DNA of 64,000 bases from Parelaphostrongylus tenuis (taxonomy: Eukaryota > Nematoda > Chromadorea > Rhabditida > Metastrongylidae): NCBI GenBank assembly GCA_019055375.1, contig JAHQIW010007056.1, positions 124,001 to 188,000 of the forward strand. Reading direction: 5' to 3'. The translations under genes and the position numbers were made by a program. The notes under the pieces were generated by a model, which was given only the letters and a program-made list of their open reading frames with translations, was not told the DNA's origin and ran no database searches. Shown here piece by piece: positions 22,026 through 34,600 of this stretch (positions within the stretch are counted from its first letter, which is position 1; each line of letters starts with the position of its first letter).

Positions 22026-23100
22026 CTAAGAACACAACATGAACCACGATATTTCTTAGATATCTCATGATAGATAACATTCTCTGGCTGTTATGAATGA
22101 TGCTAATTTTTCGGACACTACCAATCATACCAACGAAAATTTTTCGCTGTTCTGGTAACTCTTAAAAAAGCCTTCCAATGTTTGCGTAGACACGTTCTCG
22201 ATAACGTTCGGTGATACTCTAGAATGTAATGTTTTATCCTCCTTTTAAGCCAATTTATTTCTCACAGCACGATGGCATAATGTGAAACTTAACCTGAGCA
22301 ATTCATAATCACCAATTGAGCTATATCAAATTTCCATTACAACTAGTTCAGTTCTGAATACTTGCTCTTTTAACATACCAATATCGGACATCCGTAAGTG
22401 GCATAAAGTGCACACCGAGAAGGCGATCCCATAGTACACCTTTTGACCAAAGTTCTATGGTCATACCTTCGTCAAGACGATTTGTTTCGCTAAATTTTAT
22501 TAGATTCATTCGTCTAACTTCGAAGAAATAAAGTCGAGAGTAACAAAGATTTAGTGATAAAGGAAAAAAAACTATCCCTTATATTGAGATAATCGCCTCT
22601 GCCGACAATTCTTATGAAAAATATGAACGTTTCAATCTTGCTACTTTCAAGAATACTTTTGAAGCACTATATGGTGACTTTTTAACTTTCGAACACTTCC
22701 TAAAGAGTAAGAGCAAGTTCAAGTAACAGTTGAAGCCTATGAGCCATGAATGCTTTCAAAGAAACAGGAATATATCAATTGTCAAATTTGTAGAAATATG
22801 CTGTAGGAAAGAAAATAATTTTTTTTTTGCAAAATGGCAGCCAATGCAGATGAGCTCTGAGAATACTATGCACTGGCTTATCTTTGACGTACAAATATGC
22901 CGCCTTTCTTGACAGCCTTGCAACAAAAAAAAGAGTATCGAAATTGTCGATTGTATATAAAACGAATAACCCATTAACGCGTGTGCGGCAACGATACAGA
23001 AATCGCATAAGCTTCTGGAAAGGAAAAATAATGCTGAAATGAATGAAACGCCTTGCGAACGAGAATGGATTGGACTAATATCAACACTATGAGTATTGCG
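22026..23100. other. No recognised feature
   Basis: A plus-strand donor GTAAGTGG at 22395 with a short upstream open segment is not enough to call an exon. Confidence 0.4.
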
Positions 23101-23165
23101 TGATAGAAAAAACAATCGACCCTAGGAGGAAGATGGACCAGCGTTACACCCATATCGGAGGCTGT
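23101..23165 (-). repeat. tRNA-like fragment
   Basis: CGACCCTAGGAGGAAGATGG then ACCCATATCGGAGGCTGTAG resembles the tRNA-like unit at 26440-26500 (GACCTTAGACGGGAGTTG, ATCCATATCGGAAACG). Confidence 0.4.
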
Positions 23166-25743
23166 AGGTTATGAACTAAAATAAAAATAAAAAATTCATA
23201 TGGACCAATATCAATACTGTAAATCGATTTGGGTATTCACAAATTGTATCCAGGTCGCTCCCGTTTTTCCGTAAGTCTTTGTCGGTCAGCCTTTCTAATG
23301 TGCCTCCTATGACGACCCGTAGAGAATTTATCAATTCGACCACTTATAGAGAGCAAATAAAGCACCATAAATCCACGAAACTTTTATTAGACAACTTAAT
23401 TCAACCGTTTAATGTGATATTATTTATAGGTCAGTAAGATGAATTATTTTTTTTTAATTTCATAGGTTTTCAATGTAACTTTAGTAAATTCTGATACAAA
23501 AAAAAACTTTCATTGGACAGTGCTATTTAATTCTTTAACTCGAATAATTATAACAATTATCAGAAACTAAAAGCTAAATGCTGAATATCAATGTATTCAA
23601 ATTTAATAGGAATCTATCTTTCACAACAGACCACGGTTTCTCAGAACTATTATTAACACTGACATTTAAATCGAAAATAGTACCAGTTAATGGAAGATTG
23701 TACAAATGAAATGATACGTTCAACGCTGCTCTCTGTGCTATAACTTTTGAAAACCATTTTTTTCTTAGAAACATTATATGGTTTTAAATTACTCAAAATA
23801 TCAACATGAAAATATAGTTCAGTTTACAAAATAAGAAAACAAATAATCTCTTCAGATCTTACAAAATAAACTCTTGTTCCCAGCATGGAATGTTGCCTCG
23901 TACGACTGCCGTTGTAGACTTGACATTCTGAAGCTTAACAGTGACGTATGTGTTGAATTCATCTGTAACGTTATGGATTTCGTAACATCTTTATTAATCT
24001 TATCTTTATAAGATAGAGGATTTTGCTTCAATACCACTGATGAAACCAATCTAACAATTCCTGTTAAATTCGTACGACTAATTTCTTGAACTTTTGAATC
24101 AGATTGTTGGGAGGACAGTTCCAACGAGACTGCGTTGATAGAAAAATATGAACACTTTTTGTACTTTGCCTATATTTCGATACAACTCAAAAAAGTGAAC
24201 AGATGTAACAGTCTATTACATGCTCTCAAAAATAACAATTCAATCATTAAATAACAACAACAGTTGTAAAGATAAAAAAACGACGAAAATAATGGAGGTC
24301 CTTTATAACCTTTATGAGAGAATATTGAAATAAGAATAATGTAGACAATAATTATCAGCAGTATTATGGCAGATAACAAGGGTAGCGATAGCATTCAAAG
24401 ATATGGTAGGAACTGAATCACGACAAAGGCAAATTGAAAGCTTTTTTTTTACTATACACGAGATGACATCATATGATGCGAGAATTTCAGCAGTCTTTCG
24501 CTCAAGTTACTGCTCACATCCGTCATTCACAAAGGTCTTCTAAATTACAAGTGGGTTCAGTTGTTGCTTGGTAATACCCAATTCACTTTGAAATCCTACG
24601 AAAACCGTGTCAGGGTACTCCCAAAATTCACATTATGGAAAGTGGCCAGTATCATGGACTTGTGGGAAAGAGTTGATGCAAGATGATAAGATGAAGGGAA
24701 GATTGGCTGGCCCTAGTTAGGTTAAATCAAGACACTGAGCGACTTCAACAACTTCAAAGACACTATTGCTACTTGGGCTTGAACCAAAACTAATTAACGG
24801 AGCTACCAATTCCTACTAGAAACTCTCGACACATGGCAAACTCAAATGCAAAAAAAACTCGAGAAACACTTCACTAAACACTTCACTAAGTCCCCACAAA
24901 AGCACATCGTAAATCACGAGGCCAGTGACGCATTCGCAATTACGCTGCAGAAAAGTTTCGTCTATTTGAGCATTGATAAAAAACTTGCGTTTCAACGAAT
25001 AACAAAAAACGATATAATATGTGATGTGTAAGCTACGGAAGCTTGGAAGTCGAAGATATGTCTCGATGTAGTAGAAAACATGAAATTTGTTGGAGACAGC
25101 GTGTTGTTCACTATGATATTTACTCAAATTGATCACATCTTTAATGATATGAGATGTGATTGATCAAATGTGCAAGGTTATGTGATTCCCATGTTCCGCG
25201 TCCCACCGGTTATAAAGCCGTCAGTATTACAGAGATTTTGTTCGTCAATTTATTTTACTAAATTTACCACTCTAACCCACAGAAGATCTTCGACATGTTA
25301 GACAGAAGCTATATGAGGTATGATAGATAGTACAAAGGGGCTTAAATGCGGATTCATGTGCGTTCAGAAATGGCGCTCACTGTCTTAACTTCTTTCGCCT
25401 GACTGACTATATCACTTACATATAGACATTAGCATTTGATAGACATATGTGGATATTTGCATGCATATATGTGGACTGCTATTTGCAAGTCAGTTAGACA
25501 AGAAACTTTCAAAGTAACCACGTGAAGCATAAGAGTGATCATTAATTCCCCTTAATATATATGTTCTGAGCCTAATGTGCAACTGGTTGGTATCCACAAT
25601 AACGTTCACTCTACGCTATGACTCAGCGTTTAGGTTATGAGAGGTGTCAACCCATTGGTTCGCATCTACATGACAAAACTATGAAGGTGTTAAAATTAGA
25701 AAAATTCTTCTCAGTCAAAAAACTAGTCTTTTGAGAAGAACAT
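23166..25743. other. No recognised gene or repeat
   Basis: 2.6 kb of AT-rich sequence with no element match and no supported exon. Confidence 0.4.
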
Positions 25744-26873
25744 TAGGTTATTATCTGTTAGACGGCGATAAGTGAGTATTCGACCTCATTTGCTAGACAT
25801 TCTTATGAAAGTTTTCAAGAATTATTCGAAAGCTTAAATCTTTGGCTAAAGCCGTACGTGGCCGAGTTTAAAAAAAGCCTTTTTATAACGCTGTAACTAC
25901 CGAAACAAAATCATGTTCCACATCCTCCGTACGCATTCATTTTCCTCACGCGTACAATCTGTGAAAAGTACAAAAAGCATATGAACGTATAGAGTAGATC
26001 TCGTAGTATCTGAGTCAATCGTTTTACACAAAGTTTCGTTCGAAGTGGAGGAAAATTTCCAATTGAAAATAAGTTGCACCCCACGTGTCTAAAGCGTCAT
26101 CGATCGAATACCCCATTCCCTAGTCGTGAGTTGCTGGCAACAAGCTCGTCGGATATGTGGAACCCGATTTCATTCTTCTCATTTCCACCGCACTAAAAGG
26201 TTTCTTCAGAAAATAAGCATAGGGCTGGGATCAATGAAACTTAAGCTATCGAATGATTACTAATAATTTAAAGACTTCCTACTACAGCGCTATCAAAAGA
26301 GTACTGGCAGCAGTCAAAGGAAGGAGATGTGTCCAGCGAAATATAAGCGAGACAAGAAAAAAACAAATGATCGTGTGGAACACAGTTTTATTCTGCATGA
26401 TACAGCGTAAGATTGAAGACGTAAACAAAAACTCGACCTTAGACGGGAGTTGAACCCGCGTTTCATCCATATCGGAAACGTGTGCTACCATTACACCTCG
26501 ACGCCACAGCTTACTCACCACTCATTCTTCACTATCTCAATGTCAATACATGTTCTTCAATAAGTCGAATGGCTTTCAGCTTAACTGTGTCAACAGAACA
26601 TTATTGCTTACCCGACCAAACCTGTTAATGGTTGCTGGCTGATAACTATGATAGATATTGAAGAACGAAAGGTGAGTAAGCGACAGCCTTGGCGATATAG
26701 TGCTGAGTGGTAGCACTAGCCGGTACGAGTGAAACGCGGGTTCACCTCTCGTAAGAGGGCAAACTTTTGCTTACCACTCAGTTCTCTTAAACATATTTCA
26801 AAATGCCTATGAAGAATTCTTGTCCACCGAATGAGGTCAAATTGTCGCCGTCTCAAAGAAAAGTACCTAAACT
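25744..26873. mobile_element. Foldback (long-TIR) element, copy 3
   Basis: The left end TTAGGTTATTATCTGTTAGA then CGGCGATAAGTG is the inverse of the right end (TTGTCGCCGTCTCAAAG, AAAAGTACCTAAA). The interior contains family blocks at 25900-26400. A tRNA-like inverted pair occupies 26425-26785 and makes this copy longer than the others. Confidence 0.7.
26425..26785. repeat. Inverted pair of tRNA-like units
   Basis: The minus unit (26525 to 26425) reads GGTGAGTAAGC, GGCGTCGAGGTGTAATGG (A-box-like), AACGCGGGTTCAACTCCCGT (B box with T stem). The plus unit (26672-26785) reads GGTGAGTAAGC, TAGTGCTGAGTGGTAGCACT, AACGCGGGTTCACCTCTCGT. They lie head to head. The anticodon arm of the minus unit is too long, so these are SINE heads or tRNA pseudogenes. 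Confidence 0.6.
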
Positions 26874-27034
26874 TACTTCATAAAGTTTTTAACATCCTAT
26901 AGTTCGTTCTGAAATGTCAAGAAAATTATTTGTCCCAACTCACCACAATGATGTGGAAAATAGGGGAATAACTTCGGAATGAAATTTCACAGAAAGAAAT
27001 CATACAGTTGGCGCTTTAATGATATAATACTCAC

Positions 27035-27089
27035 CAGACATCCACGGTCCACGATATTAGTTCGATCTAGTGCTGATCGATTATGAATG
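27035..27089 (-). CDS. Candidate internal exon
   Basis: Minus strand: good acceptor AAATTTTCCAG, 55 nt open in one frame (IHNRSALDRTNIVDRGCL), strong donor CTG|GTGAGTATT. Splice sites are among the best in the window, but the exon is short and isolated. Confidence 0.35.
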
Positions 27090-27214
27090 CTGGAAAATTT
27101 ATTTCCGATTTTTACTCAAGGAAGTTACATTCAGCAGAAACAGGTTCGTCCCTAATGAAAACTCCTATTTCTCCATCAATCTTCAACAGAGCGAATACCA
27201 CTAGATGCTTAGTT

Positions 27215-27320
27215 ATGTGCGTCCAGTTCAGGAAGTCAATGTGATGAACGAGCCAGCTCAGGAACCGAGCAGCAGGAAATGAGTAGCTTACGAGAGCTTA
27301 TAGGAGAGAAAACATGGTAA
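27215..27320 (+). pseudogene. RTE-type LINE fragment
   Basis: Translation YVRPVQEVNVMNEPAQEPSS then RK matches the Y(L/V)GREVNMMNDLAPELGRR-type block seen more completely at 34290-34370. Very short and broken. Confidence 0.55.
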
Positions 27321-27544
27321 AGAGGAAATACTATATTAGGTACTTGGGCAATTTCGCGACTCCATTATTATTACTGTTTTAACATAGCCCAAAAACCTGC
27401 ATCCTACGTAAGTAGTATGCATAATCATTCAGCACTAGTGAGCGTTTTGCCAAAAAGATGACGCTTAGAGTGTCGTACAAGACGCATGAGAAACGAAATC
27501 CGAAGTCTTGACTATCATTTGCGATCGAAAATTAGAGAAGTGTT

Positions 27545-27640
27545 GGGCAAAACCTAGCACTTCGAGTTAGAGCTGAACCCGCGTTTGACTCTCACAGGGG
27601 TCGCGTACTAAGTATTACACTTTGCAAAGCTCTTACTGTG
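27545..27640 (-). repeat. tRNA-like unit
   Basis: The minus strand has TGCAAAGTGTAATACTTAGT, then AAACGCGGGTTCAGCTCTAA, the same B-box stretch as at 26425-26525. Confidence 0.5.
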
Positions 27641-27979
27641 ATATCACTCTTTCTACTAAGTACTCTAAAAAGATTCTGTATCCTTTTGCACACATTAAGT
27701 GGAAGAATTTCACCGAGAAACGCTGGCACACAATAAAGACGAATGGCAAGGTTATCTAGCGCTTTGAGGAAGTTGAAGATCAGCAGTAAGACAGATGATA
27801 CTTGATTTTATTGATGGCCAGTTATATGGCTAACAAAAAAAGTCATGGACACAAATACCCATGAATTAGTGAAAGTCCAAAAAAAATGCTTAACCTTTGA
27901 GTAGGTTTTCTACGCTTTATTCAACACGTGTCAGAGGAATTAAATTCTGTTCATGTTTCGTGATAAGCACGGGTAAATA

Positions 27980-28573
27980 TTAGGTCGTTGTATAAGTTCT
28001 CGTACTAGAGAAATATGCACCGAGTTCATTAACCAGCAAGTAATTGAAATTGCGTGATTTCAATTTGTTCAATTGCGCATTTTCTCGCAAACATTTTGGC
28101 GTACAACTTGCCTATACTTGCTACAAGATGGAGATATCATGATAACAAATTCGCTTGTTACTCATTTACGAATGGCGCGTAGGGGAGAATGGTAGTGTAA
28201 TGGCGCGCAAGATTGATGAAGCCTGGGCAATGATACGGTTGCAGAAGGGACGGCTAGAATGGTTCGTGAAGTTAAAAGCTGGAGAGAACGTTTGGAGGAT
28301 CAGTCGCCCTCAAGCCGTCCACAGGAGGCTTCATTATTAATGTTGTGCGTCGCTTCTCTAGCATTTTTCTTCACGCCACTAGTACATGAAAAGCAAGCAA
28401 ATTTCTTACCACGACATTTTGTTCATATCAAAGCAAGTATAGGCAAGTTGTATAGCACGATATTTGAAAGAAAATGCGCAACTGAACGATACCAAAATCA
28501 CGCAGTTTTAATTAATTCCGGATATTGAATTTAATGCTTATTTCTCCAGTGCCGAAGCTATGGAACGACCTAA
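27980..28573 (+). mobile_element. Short mariner-derived element with intact TIRs
   Basis: TTAGGTCGTTGTATAAGTTC at the left and CCGAAGCTATGGAACGACCT plus AA at the right are inverted, each flanked by a TA dinucleotide (27978-27979 and 28574-28575), as expected of mariner insertion. The 594-bp interior keeps a transposase scrap at 28225-28345 (EGTARMVREVKSW, RERLEDQSPSSRPQEAS), the first-HTH to linker region of a mariner transposase. Non-autonomous; related to 19945-21436. Confidence 0.8.
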
Positions 28574-29689
28574 TAAATAAATGACGAATAGAAGCTGAAA
28601 GAATCTTGCAAATAGGAAGGAAGCAGATCATTCCTTTCCGCCATTCTCGACCAAAACAAATACGGTTGGTGTGCTACTATGGTGCCAAAAAAATGCAAGT
28701 CATCGCAGTGCCCAGAAAATTACCAGTTCACATGCTTGCTACAATAGTCAAGGAATTTCACTACAGAAAGATCATTTGAAATGTGAAAGTAAAGATAAAA
28801 CCACACATCATAAGCTAAGCAGAGGTAATAAACTTGAATAAGTCTCGGCTGATAACTAAAAACACAAATTACAAACATTAATCGTTTCCGCTACATTATA
28901 TTACTGTTCATGTTCAATCAACCCATTGCACCATTTCTTCTAGAGTTTCTTTCAGCTAGTTGCGCGGGATTGATAAACAAGTCTTGTCTAGTTGAACAGA
29001 ACCACATTTAATTATCAATGGTAATTTATCAACACCGTGGCATTACTTATTTGATACTTGAACAGGCGCGTCTTCGCTGATAGCGCGGTACTCGCACAGG
29101 TGAAGTGTGCTAGTTCAGTCGTTTTGCTCTTTGGAGTTCCGAGGTGGGCCTAGACTAGGCTTCCTCAGATTGTCACCTATTAACACAGTCGCCGGCTGTT
29201 GTGGATTACAGGGCGATTACCACCTCGCCTATTAGTTACCAAGACGGCGATCATTCCTGATACGGTATATTCTTAGCAGAGCTTTCCGCGTGGAAACGTC
29301 GCATTATTGTTAGCTTGGGTTACTGCTGGGGTTGAATACACCATTGTACTTCGCAGTCCGACACCTAGGAACACCTCCCAGCCATTATAAGGTTGGTAAA
29401 CCATCTGGTAGATTCGGAGAACAATTGTGGCACCAGCCGAATCATGAACAAGCTATTATTGATTCACGATGTTGAAGTTGAAGAAGGGTCGATTCACAAG
29501 TTATCATCACCTTTTGTGCTGACTGATTATGCTACTAACTGTAGCAGGAAAACTGCTCGGAGAGAACAATTTTTTTTCACCGGATAATTAGCATACGAAC
29601 CATCCTGTATAAACAAACATCGTCGAGTAAGGATCTTAATGGTGCTCCATCGAAGACGAGGGCGAATTCCCGTGGACAGTAGATTCGAT
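28574..29689. other. No recognised feature
   Basis: Nothing supported. Confidence 0.4.
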
Positions 29690-29760
29690 TCACTGGCATC
29701 GAAGAAGACAACGAGGCCGAAACGTTAGTCCAATAGAACTAATTCATCAGCCTTTTGATA
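29690..29760 (+). repeat. Penelope-tail-like motif
   Basis: ATCGAAGAAGACAACGAGGC then CGAAACGTTAGTCC resembles the CTGAAGA...GCCGAAACGT(C/T)AGC motif of the PLE tails at 402-428 and 48518-48554. Confidence 0.45.
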
Positions 29761-32279
29761 TTGCTTAATCATAAAACGAACTATTGTTGCTTGGTGAGGC
29801 CGAGATCAAAGAAAAGCCGATTTTTGAATTTATTCAACAACTCGTGGCGTGTTTTAAGATTAGTAGAGCATATATGATATCTAATGAATCTGATATCAAC
29901 TCCAGTAAGTCCGATGATGGGGTTACTTGGTCGTTTAGATATATACTTGGCTTCCCTTCAGGCATAGTTGCTAATAGCTTAGCTCATGCTCAGTGCCTGT
30001 CGTTCGAAAATGTGATATGTCATGCGCACTTTCGACACCTCGGCAGTTCTGTTTCCGGATCTCTGACCATTGAGGAAGATCCAAACATCGGATTGTTTCT
30101 ATATTTCTAGTCCACATAGTGCCTGCGAAACTTTCAATTTTAAACTGATCGTACGATGAGTCAGGATGAACATGAATCAAAGAGCAGTGCAAATTCGGTG
30201 TCGATTATTTTTACTGACTACTCGCTCTATGGTGAGGTCACCTGAGCTTCGTTTCTTCCCGTTTAACTTTGTAGCCAAGTTGCTGATGATGCCCGCTTTG
30301 CCCAAGTACACGGAGCCACAGTGTTCGAAGATGTTTCGAGCTTTCCAGAGGAAAAGAAACATTGTTAGAGGATATCGCGCAAAATTAAGAAATATGACCG
30401 AGGTATTTGGAACAGAAATCCATTTCAAGGTTACGCTTGCACACAACTTCTCATGCTCACAAAAAGAAAGTTTGAAAGAGAACTAAACTTAAGAGTTGAG
30501 AACACTGATGACTTTCACCTTTGTTATAGAAACCAATCATACTGCTGAGAACATTGAAAAAAACTAAATTGAAACAGAAGACTGGAGCACGGAAGCTGTT
30601 AAACCTTTGAGCTTTCCTACACAACATTCGGTCTCAAATTGGGTGTATGAAGAAACGTCATCTCGCTAAGTTTGCATTCAGCGGGATATTACACATAGCT
30701 GTACGAAAAAGAAAAGCATGACATTTTGGTAGATTCAAAAATCGCTTAATCTCGACAAATATGTCGTCTTCTTCCACGAAAAACATCGGCGAAAACCAGA
30801 ATACGCGACTGCAACCAAGGAACGCAAAGAGGTGACTGCAGATAAACGACAGAATGACAAGACCCTTGCATCACATGCACTTCCACTTAAACTGAAAGTC
30901 AGAATGGCTTGAATAAAGGCAGAAGATAAGCAACATTGTGATCTACATTGAGTTCGCTCGAGAAGTCCATAAGACATTTGAGAGCTCATGGTCTTCCCGA
31001 TCATCTCGATCATTCAATATCTTCTCAGCATTTTATACTTATAAAACTTAGTTCTACTCAAAATGCTCGTTCTCCCTCAAAGCGTTGCACTGTAAGAGTA
31101 AACCACCACGTTCAAGTTCAAGTTAGTTCAGCAGCCCTATGAAAAACGTTTCGTCACGACCACTCAATGAAAGCTATGCTTATGAGAAGTGTTTGCTAGT
31201 TAAAAACACATATAAAAGCTGTATTGGACATCCTAGGATTCACGAATCCAGAAAATAGTAAAAGATCTATAGGAGAGTTCACCGCATTCCACTTAAAAAG
31301 AAAAGTTCTGTTTAAATTTTAAGCACAGCTAATGAATAAACTATGGAGAAGCAGTGATAATTGAAAGACAACGATCTAAGTGTTTTCAGCGGGTGAATGA
31401 GGAATTTCATGGTAACGAAGAAAGAAGGTGACCTTAGGAAAATTTATAGATGGTGTATTAAGAAGTTTGCTTCATTCTTATTTCTGGTTTGTTCACACAA
31501 TCTATGCATTCCGTCATTCACGAGTAAAGTGGGTAGGCAAGAAAAAGAGATTAATGATAAAACTATTATATCACCTCAGTGGTTTCAAATAGGGTTTACA
31601 TCATACACGAGAGAAAACTGCTGTCTGATCCTTTATCAAATGCTCGTTATGACTCCTTTCCATTATATTTGTTTTGTGCATCCCCTACGTTGTACGATTG
31701 ATACAGTACGGCTCTACTTATTAGATGTTACAGTACTCTTCGCATAAATCCATCCAGAACAGAACTTCTGACAGAGCAAATATCCTTCATATGTCAACCT
31801 GAAAAAACGATAGCATGCATGCCAATGAGTTTTTACATGAGGTTTTTGCCAAGCAAAAATTCTTCGCTTGTCATCTTGACAAACAACGCCACAACGCACG
31901 CCAATAATTCACATGTGTTGTCTGCAGCTAACTGAAGAACATAATCGAGGCTACCCTAGAAATCGATGCTTTGGAGACGAAGACGGCATCCATACGTAAT
32001 GCATGATGTGCAGGCTGATGATGGATGACGTTAGGCACCTTCTACAAGCTCCGATTTCGCATGTGAGGAGCGAAAAAACGTTCATGGAATAGCTGCATTT
32101 TAGGGCTGGATCATGGAAGAAGATGCATGCATATAGGATGTAACTAGTACAACTCAAGCAACTCTTTTTCTGAATTGTCATAGTGATTTTTCCTTTGAAA
32201 ATAAGGTAGACTGAGGCTCGGAGATTTTATGATTGCAAGAGGATGGATCTCAATGAACGAATTGGGACCTTATTTTCTG
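29761..32279. other. No recognised gene or repeat
   Basis: Several open frames of 60-116 codons (for example 29784-30110, 30166-30486, 31397-31747, all plus) look more protein-like than average, but none has splice sites, an initiation context or a recognised domain. Confidence 0.35.
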
Positions 32280-32287
32280 TACTATGT

Positions 32288-32420
32288 ATGTACATATATA
32301 TACATATATCTACACATGTACATATATACATATATATATACATATGTATACACATATATACATGTATATGTTTATTTGTATACATTTCTGCATATATATG
32401 TAAATATATTTATGTGCTGC
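32288..32420. repeat. ATATAC microsatellite
   Basis: Interrupted TACATATATATAC simple repeat. Confidence 0.9.
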
Positions 32421-32539
32421 ACGTGCATATGCACACGAGCACATATGCACATATAAGTCTGCGCATATGATTTTTGTTATGTGTACATATGAATATTTAT
32501 CTGTGTAAGACTTGAATCTGCATGACACGTAATCATAGT

Positions 32540-32830
32540 TTATTATGCGGATCCCAGCAATTCTCGCATTCATACACCGTGAAAATCTTAGGATATTCAA
32601 CGTACTGCTTCAGCTGGTACTTGAGGACTTTAGTTTCCTTGTAAATGCCGTAGATTGCCAATACACGATAAATCCTGCAGTATCAAAGGTATCCTAGCTG
32701 AGGCGCTCAATAAGGTATTTGCTGACTCACTGCGAGAGAGTGAGGGTGAGGGGATAGAACCAGAGTCGTGCTTATCACCATGCTTCCTGATAGACCACAC
32801 TACTAACTATCCACTGTGCTATTTCGCTTT
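32540..32830 (-). mobile_element. SINE-B, minus copy
   Basis: Minus-strand tRNA head: AGCACAGTGGATAGTTAGTA (A box) and CTGGTTCTATCCCC (B box). Body: GTAGATTGCC, CTACGGCATTTACAAGGA-like block, CTGGGATCCGCATAA. Same order as in the other SINE-B copies. Confidence 0.7.
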
Positions 32831-32944
32831 CATACGTATGCATATAAGTGTATATATATACTTATATATTTATACATGTAGAAGTATATGTCGCAACATT
32901 TGAACCATAACACAACTTTTTTATAGTGCCGAATACCAGTACAT

Positions 32945-33060
32945 CTAACGTTCAATTAGTCTCCTCGCTTGCTTGGTAATTTCGTCTTCTTCACGAACGT
33001 TGTAGATAGAATAGTGGTCAAGTACGTCTCCTGGCAATATCAAGGATAGTGAGGCTAATG
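32945..33060 (-). mobile_element. SINE-B fragment
   Basis: CTTCACGAACGTTGTAGATA and CTCCTGGCAATATCAAGGAT match the body of SINE-B. Confidence 0.5.
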
Positions 33061-33115
33061 TATACATATATAAATATGCAAATACATATAATGTATAAGT
33101 ATGTATACAATACAA
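33060..33115. repeat. ATATAC microsatellite
   Basis: Short run of TATACATATATAAATATGC-type sequence. Confidence 0.7.
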
Positions 33116-33149
33116 CTTTCATCTCAAGTTGCATGGCTCGCTATAGCAT

Positions 33150-33420
33150 TTATCAAACGAAACCCAACACTCCATGCATTGTTTCGTTTCCTCGCATTCA
33201 TCCTCCACAAACATCTTCAAACATGTAACGTGCTTCTTCGACCGCTGTTTGAGGATTTCTATTCTTTATAAACGCCGTAGAACGATGGCCGAGTCGATCC
33301 TTGTCGAAATTCTAGAGAGCGCTGAGCTACGACATTGCCACGTGGTTGCAAAAGAGCGTTGAGAGATCGAACAACCGACTTGCTTCCTAGCAGCCTGCAT
33401 CACTAATCACTTCGCTATAT
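33150..33420 (-). mobile_element. SINE-B, minus copy
   Basis: Minus-strand head AGCGAAGTGATTAGTGATGC (A box) and GGTTGTTCGATCTC (B box) is followed by the body with CTACGGCGTTTATAAAGAAT and CCTCAAACAGCGGTCGAAGA. Confidence 0.7.
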
Positions 33421-33424
33421 TCTT

Positions 33425-33565
33425 CGTATATATACATGTATAAGCATATGATACATATAAATGCTATATATATAATAAAAACATATGGTATACATATATA
33501 AATGTATATATATATACATATATATATATACATACATAATATATATATATATATATATGAGTATA
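33425..33565. repeat. TA/ATATAC microsatellite
   Basis: Long run of TATATACATATATA. Confidence 0.95.
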
Positions 33566-33835
33566 GGTATTTATAAGCCGACAAGCATATCGAAAGATAA
33601 TTACAAAGGACCGTTTAGTCATCTTTCTTAGTAGGATGATTATAAACGACGTGTTCAATTGATCTGGCATGTTTTCTTTTCAAGGGAAAGGTGTCCATAT
33701 TGTTTGCGAGAGTACATTCAATCTACTGCTTTCAGCTCTCAAAAGGTCAGCAAACGGTGGTTGTCGAAACGAAAATATTAGTTTACAACTTCTTCAATAT
33801 CAATTCCATACCATGACGAAATGTAGCGAAAATGC

Positions 33836-33838
33836 GAC

Positions 33839-33886
<48 letters not shown>

Positions 33887-33970
33887 GCATGTATATATAC
33901 ATGTACATAAATGCATATAGAATGTATATGATGTACATATATAATACATATGTACTATATACATATATTG
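33836..33970. repeat. TA microsatellite
   Basis: (AT)n of about 40 bp followed by ATGTATATACATG-type sequence. Confidence 0.95.
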
Positions 33971-34279
33971 AACAGTTCTCATATCGATCATAATTTTTTT
34001 GGCCTTTGTTCCTTAACGCTTTCAACTTCCAATTTTCGCCTAAACTGCATAAGAAATTTCTTCAGCGTAATCGATTCTAGATGCATACAAGGAACGAAAA
34101 GCGAAAGAGAAAAAAAAAACAACAACCAGATCTAGCAAATAAAAGCAGCAATATTATCAGCACAGTAACAGATCTTCTATTCTGATACTCCCCTATAAAT
34201 CATGAGCTGCTTTCTCCAGGCGAGATTACAACGCTTTCGCACCACAAAAATTTATTGTAAGGTTAAAGAAAGAAATCCC

Positions 34280-34600
34280 TCCGAATGCTCCACCTACGTC
34301 TACCAAGGTCGTGAAGTCAACATGATGAACGACCTAGCTTCAGAGTTAAGCAGGAGAAAGCGAGCAAAGTGGAGCATTTAAGGGCATCGAGGACACTGCG
34401 AAGAATAGGAAGAACATCCGACTTTGCGCCCACCTTTTCGACTAGACGGTTATCTCTGCCCTAACCTATACAGCAGAACCCTGGTCGCTACATAATCAGG
34501 ATAAAAGATTACTTGGCGTTATTGAACGCGCAGTCGAAACATTGATGCTAGGAGTATCCCGCCGAAGTGTTGCTGGTTCCAGGTGAAAGGAAAAAAAAAA
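34280..34600 (+). pseudogene. RTE-type LINE remnant
   Basis: Frames combined read YQGREVNMMNDLASELSRRK, RAKW, then TVISALTYTAEPW, LLGVIERAVETLMLGVSRRS. This is the thumb/C-terminal region of an RTE reverse transcriptase (YLGREINMMNDLAPELGRR-type block, ER(A)xExxMLGVSR). At least one stop and frame changes. It is from an earlier segment of the same ORF as the 13625-14020 remnant, with overlap at the MLGVS block. Confidence 0.8.

Noticed and set aside
22330..22395. Plus-strand exon before the donor at 22395
   Set aside because: About 40 nt open after TTCAG with a GTAAGTGG donor; too short and isolated to report as an exon.
26425..26525. A minus-strand tRNA gene
   Set aside because: B box and T stem are good, but the anticodon loop would be about 12 nt and related degenerate copies exist elsewhere.
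29784..31747. Host genes at the plus-strand frames of 92-116 codons
   Set aside because: No splice sites, domains or start context; length alone is not evidence in 64 kb.
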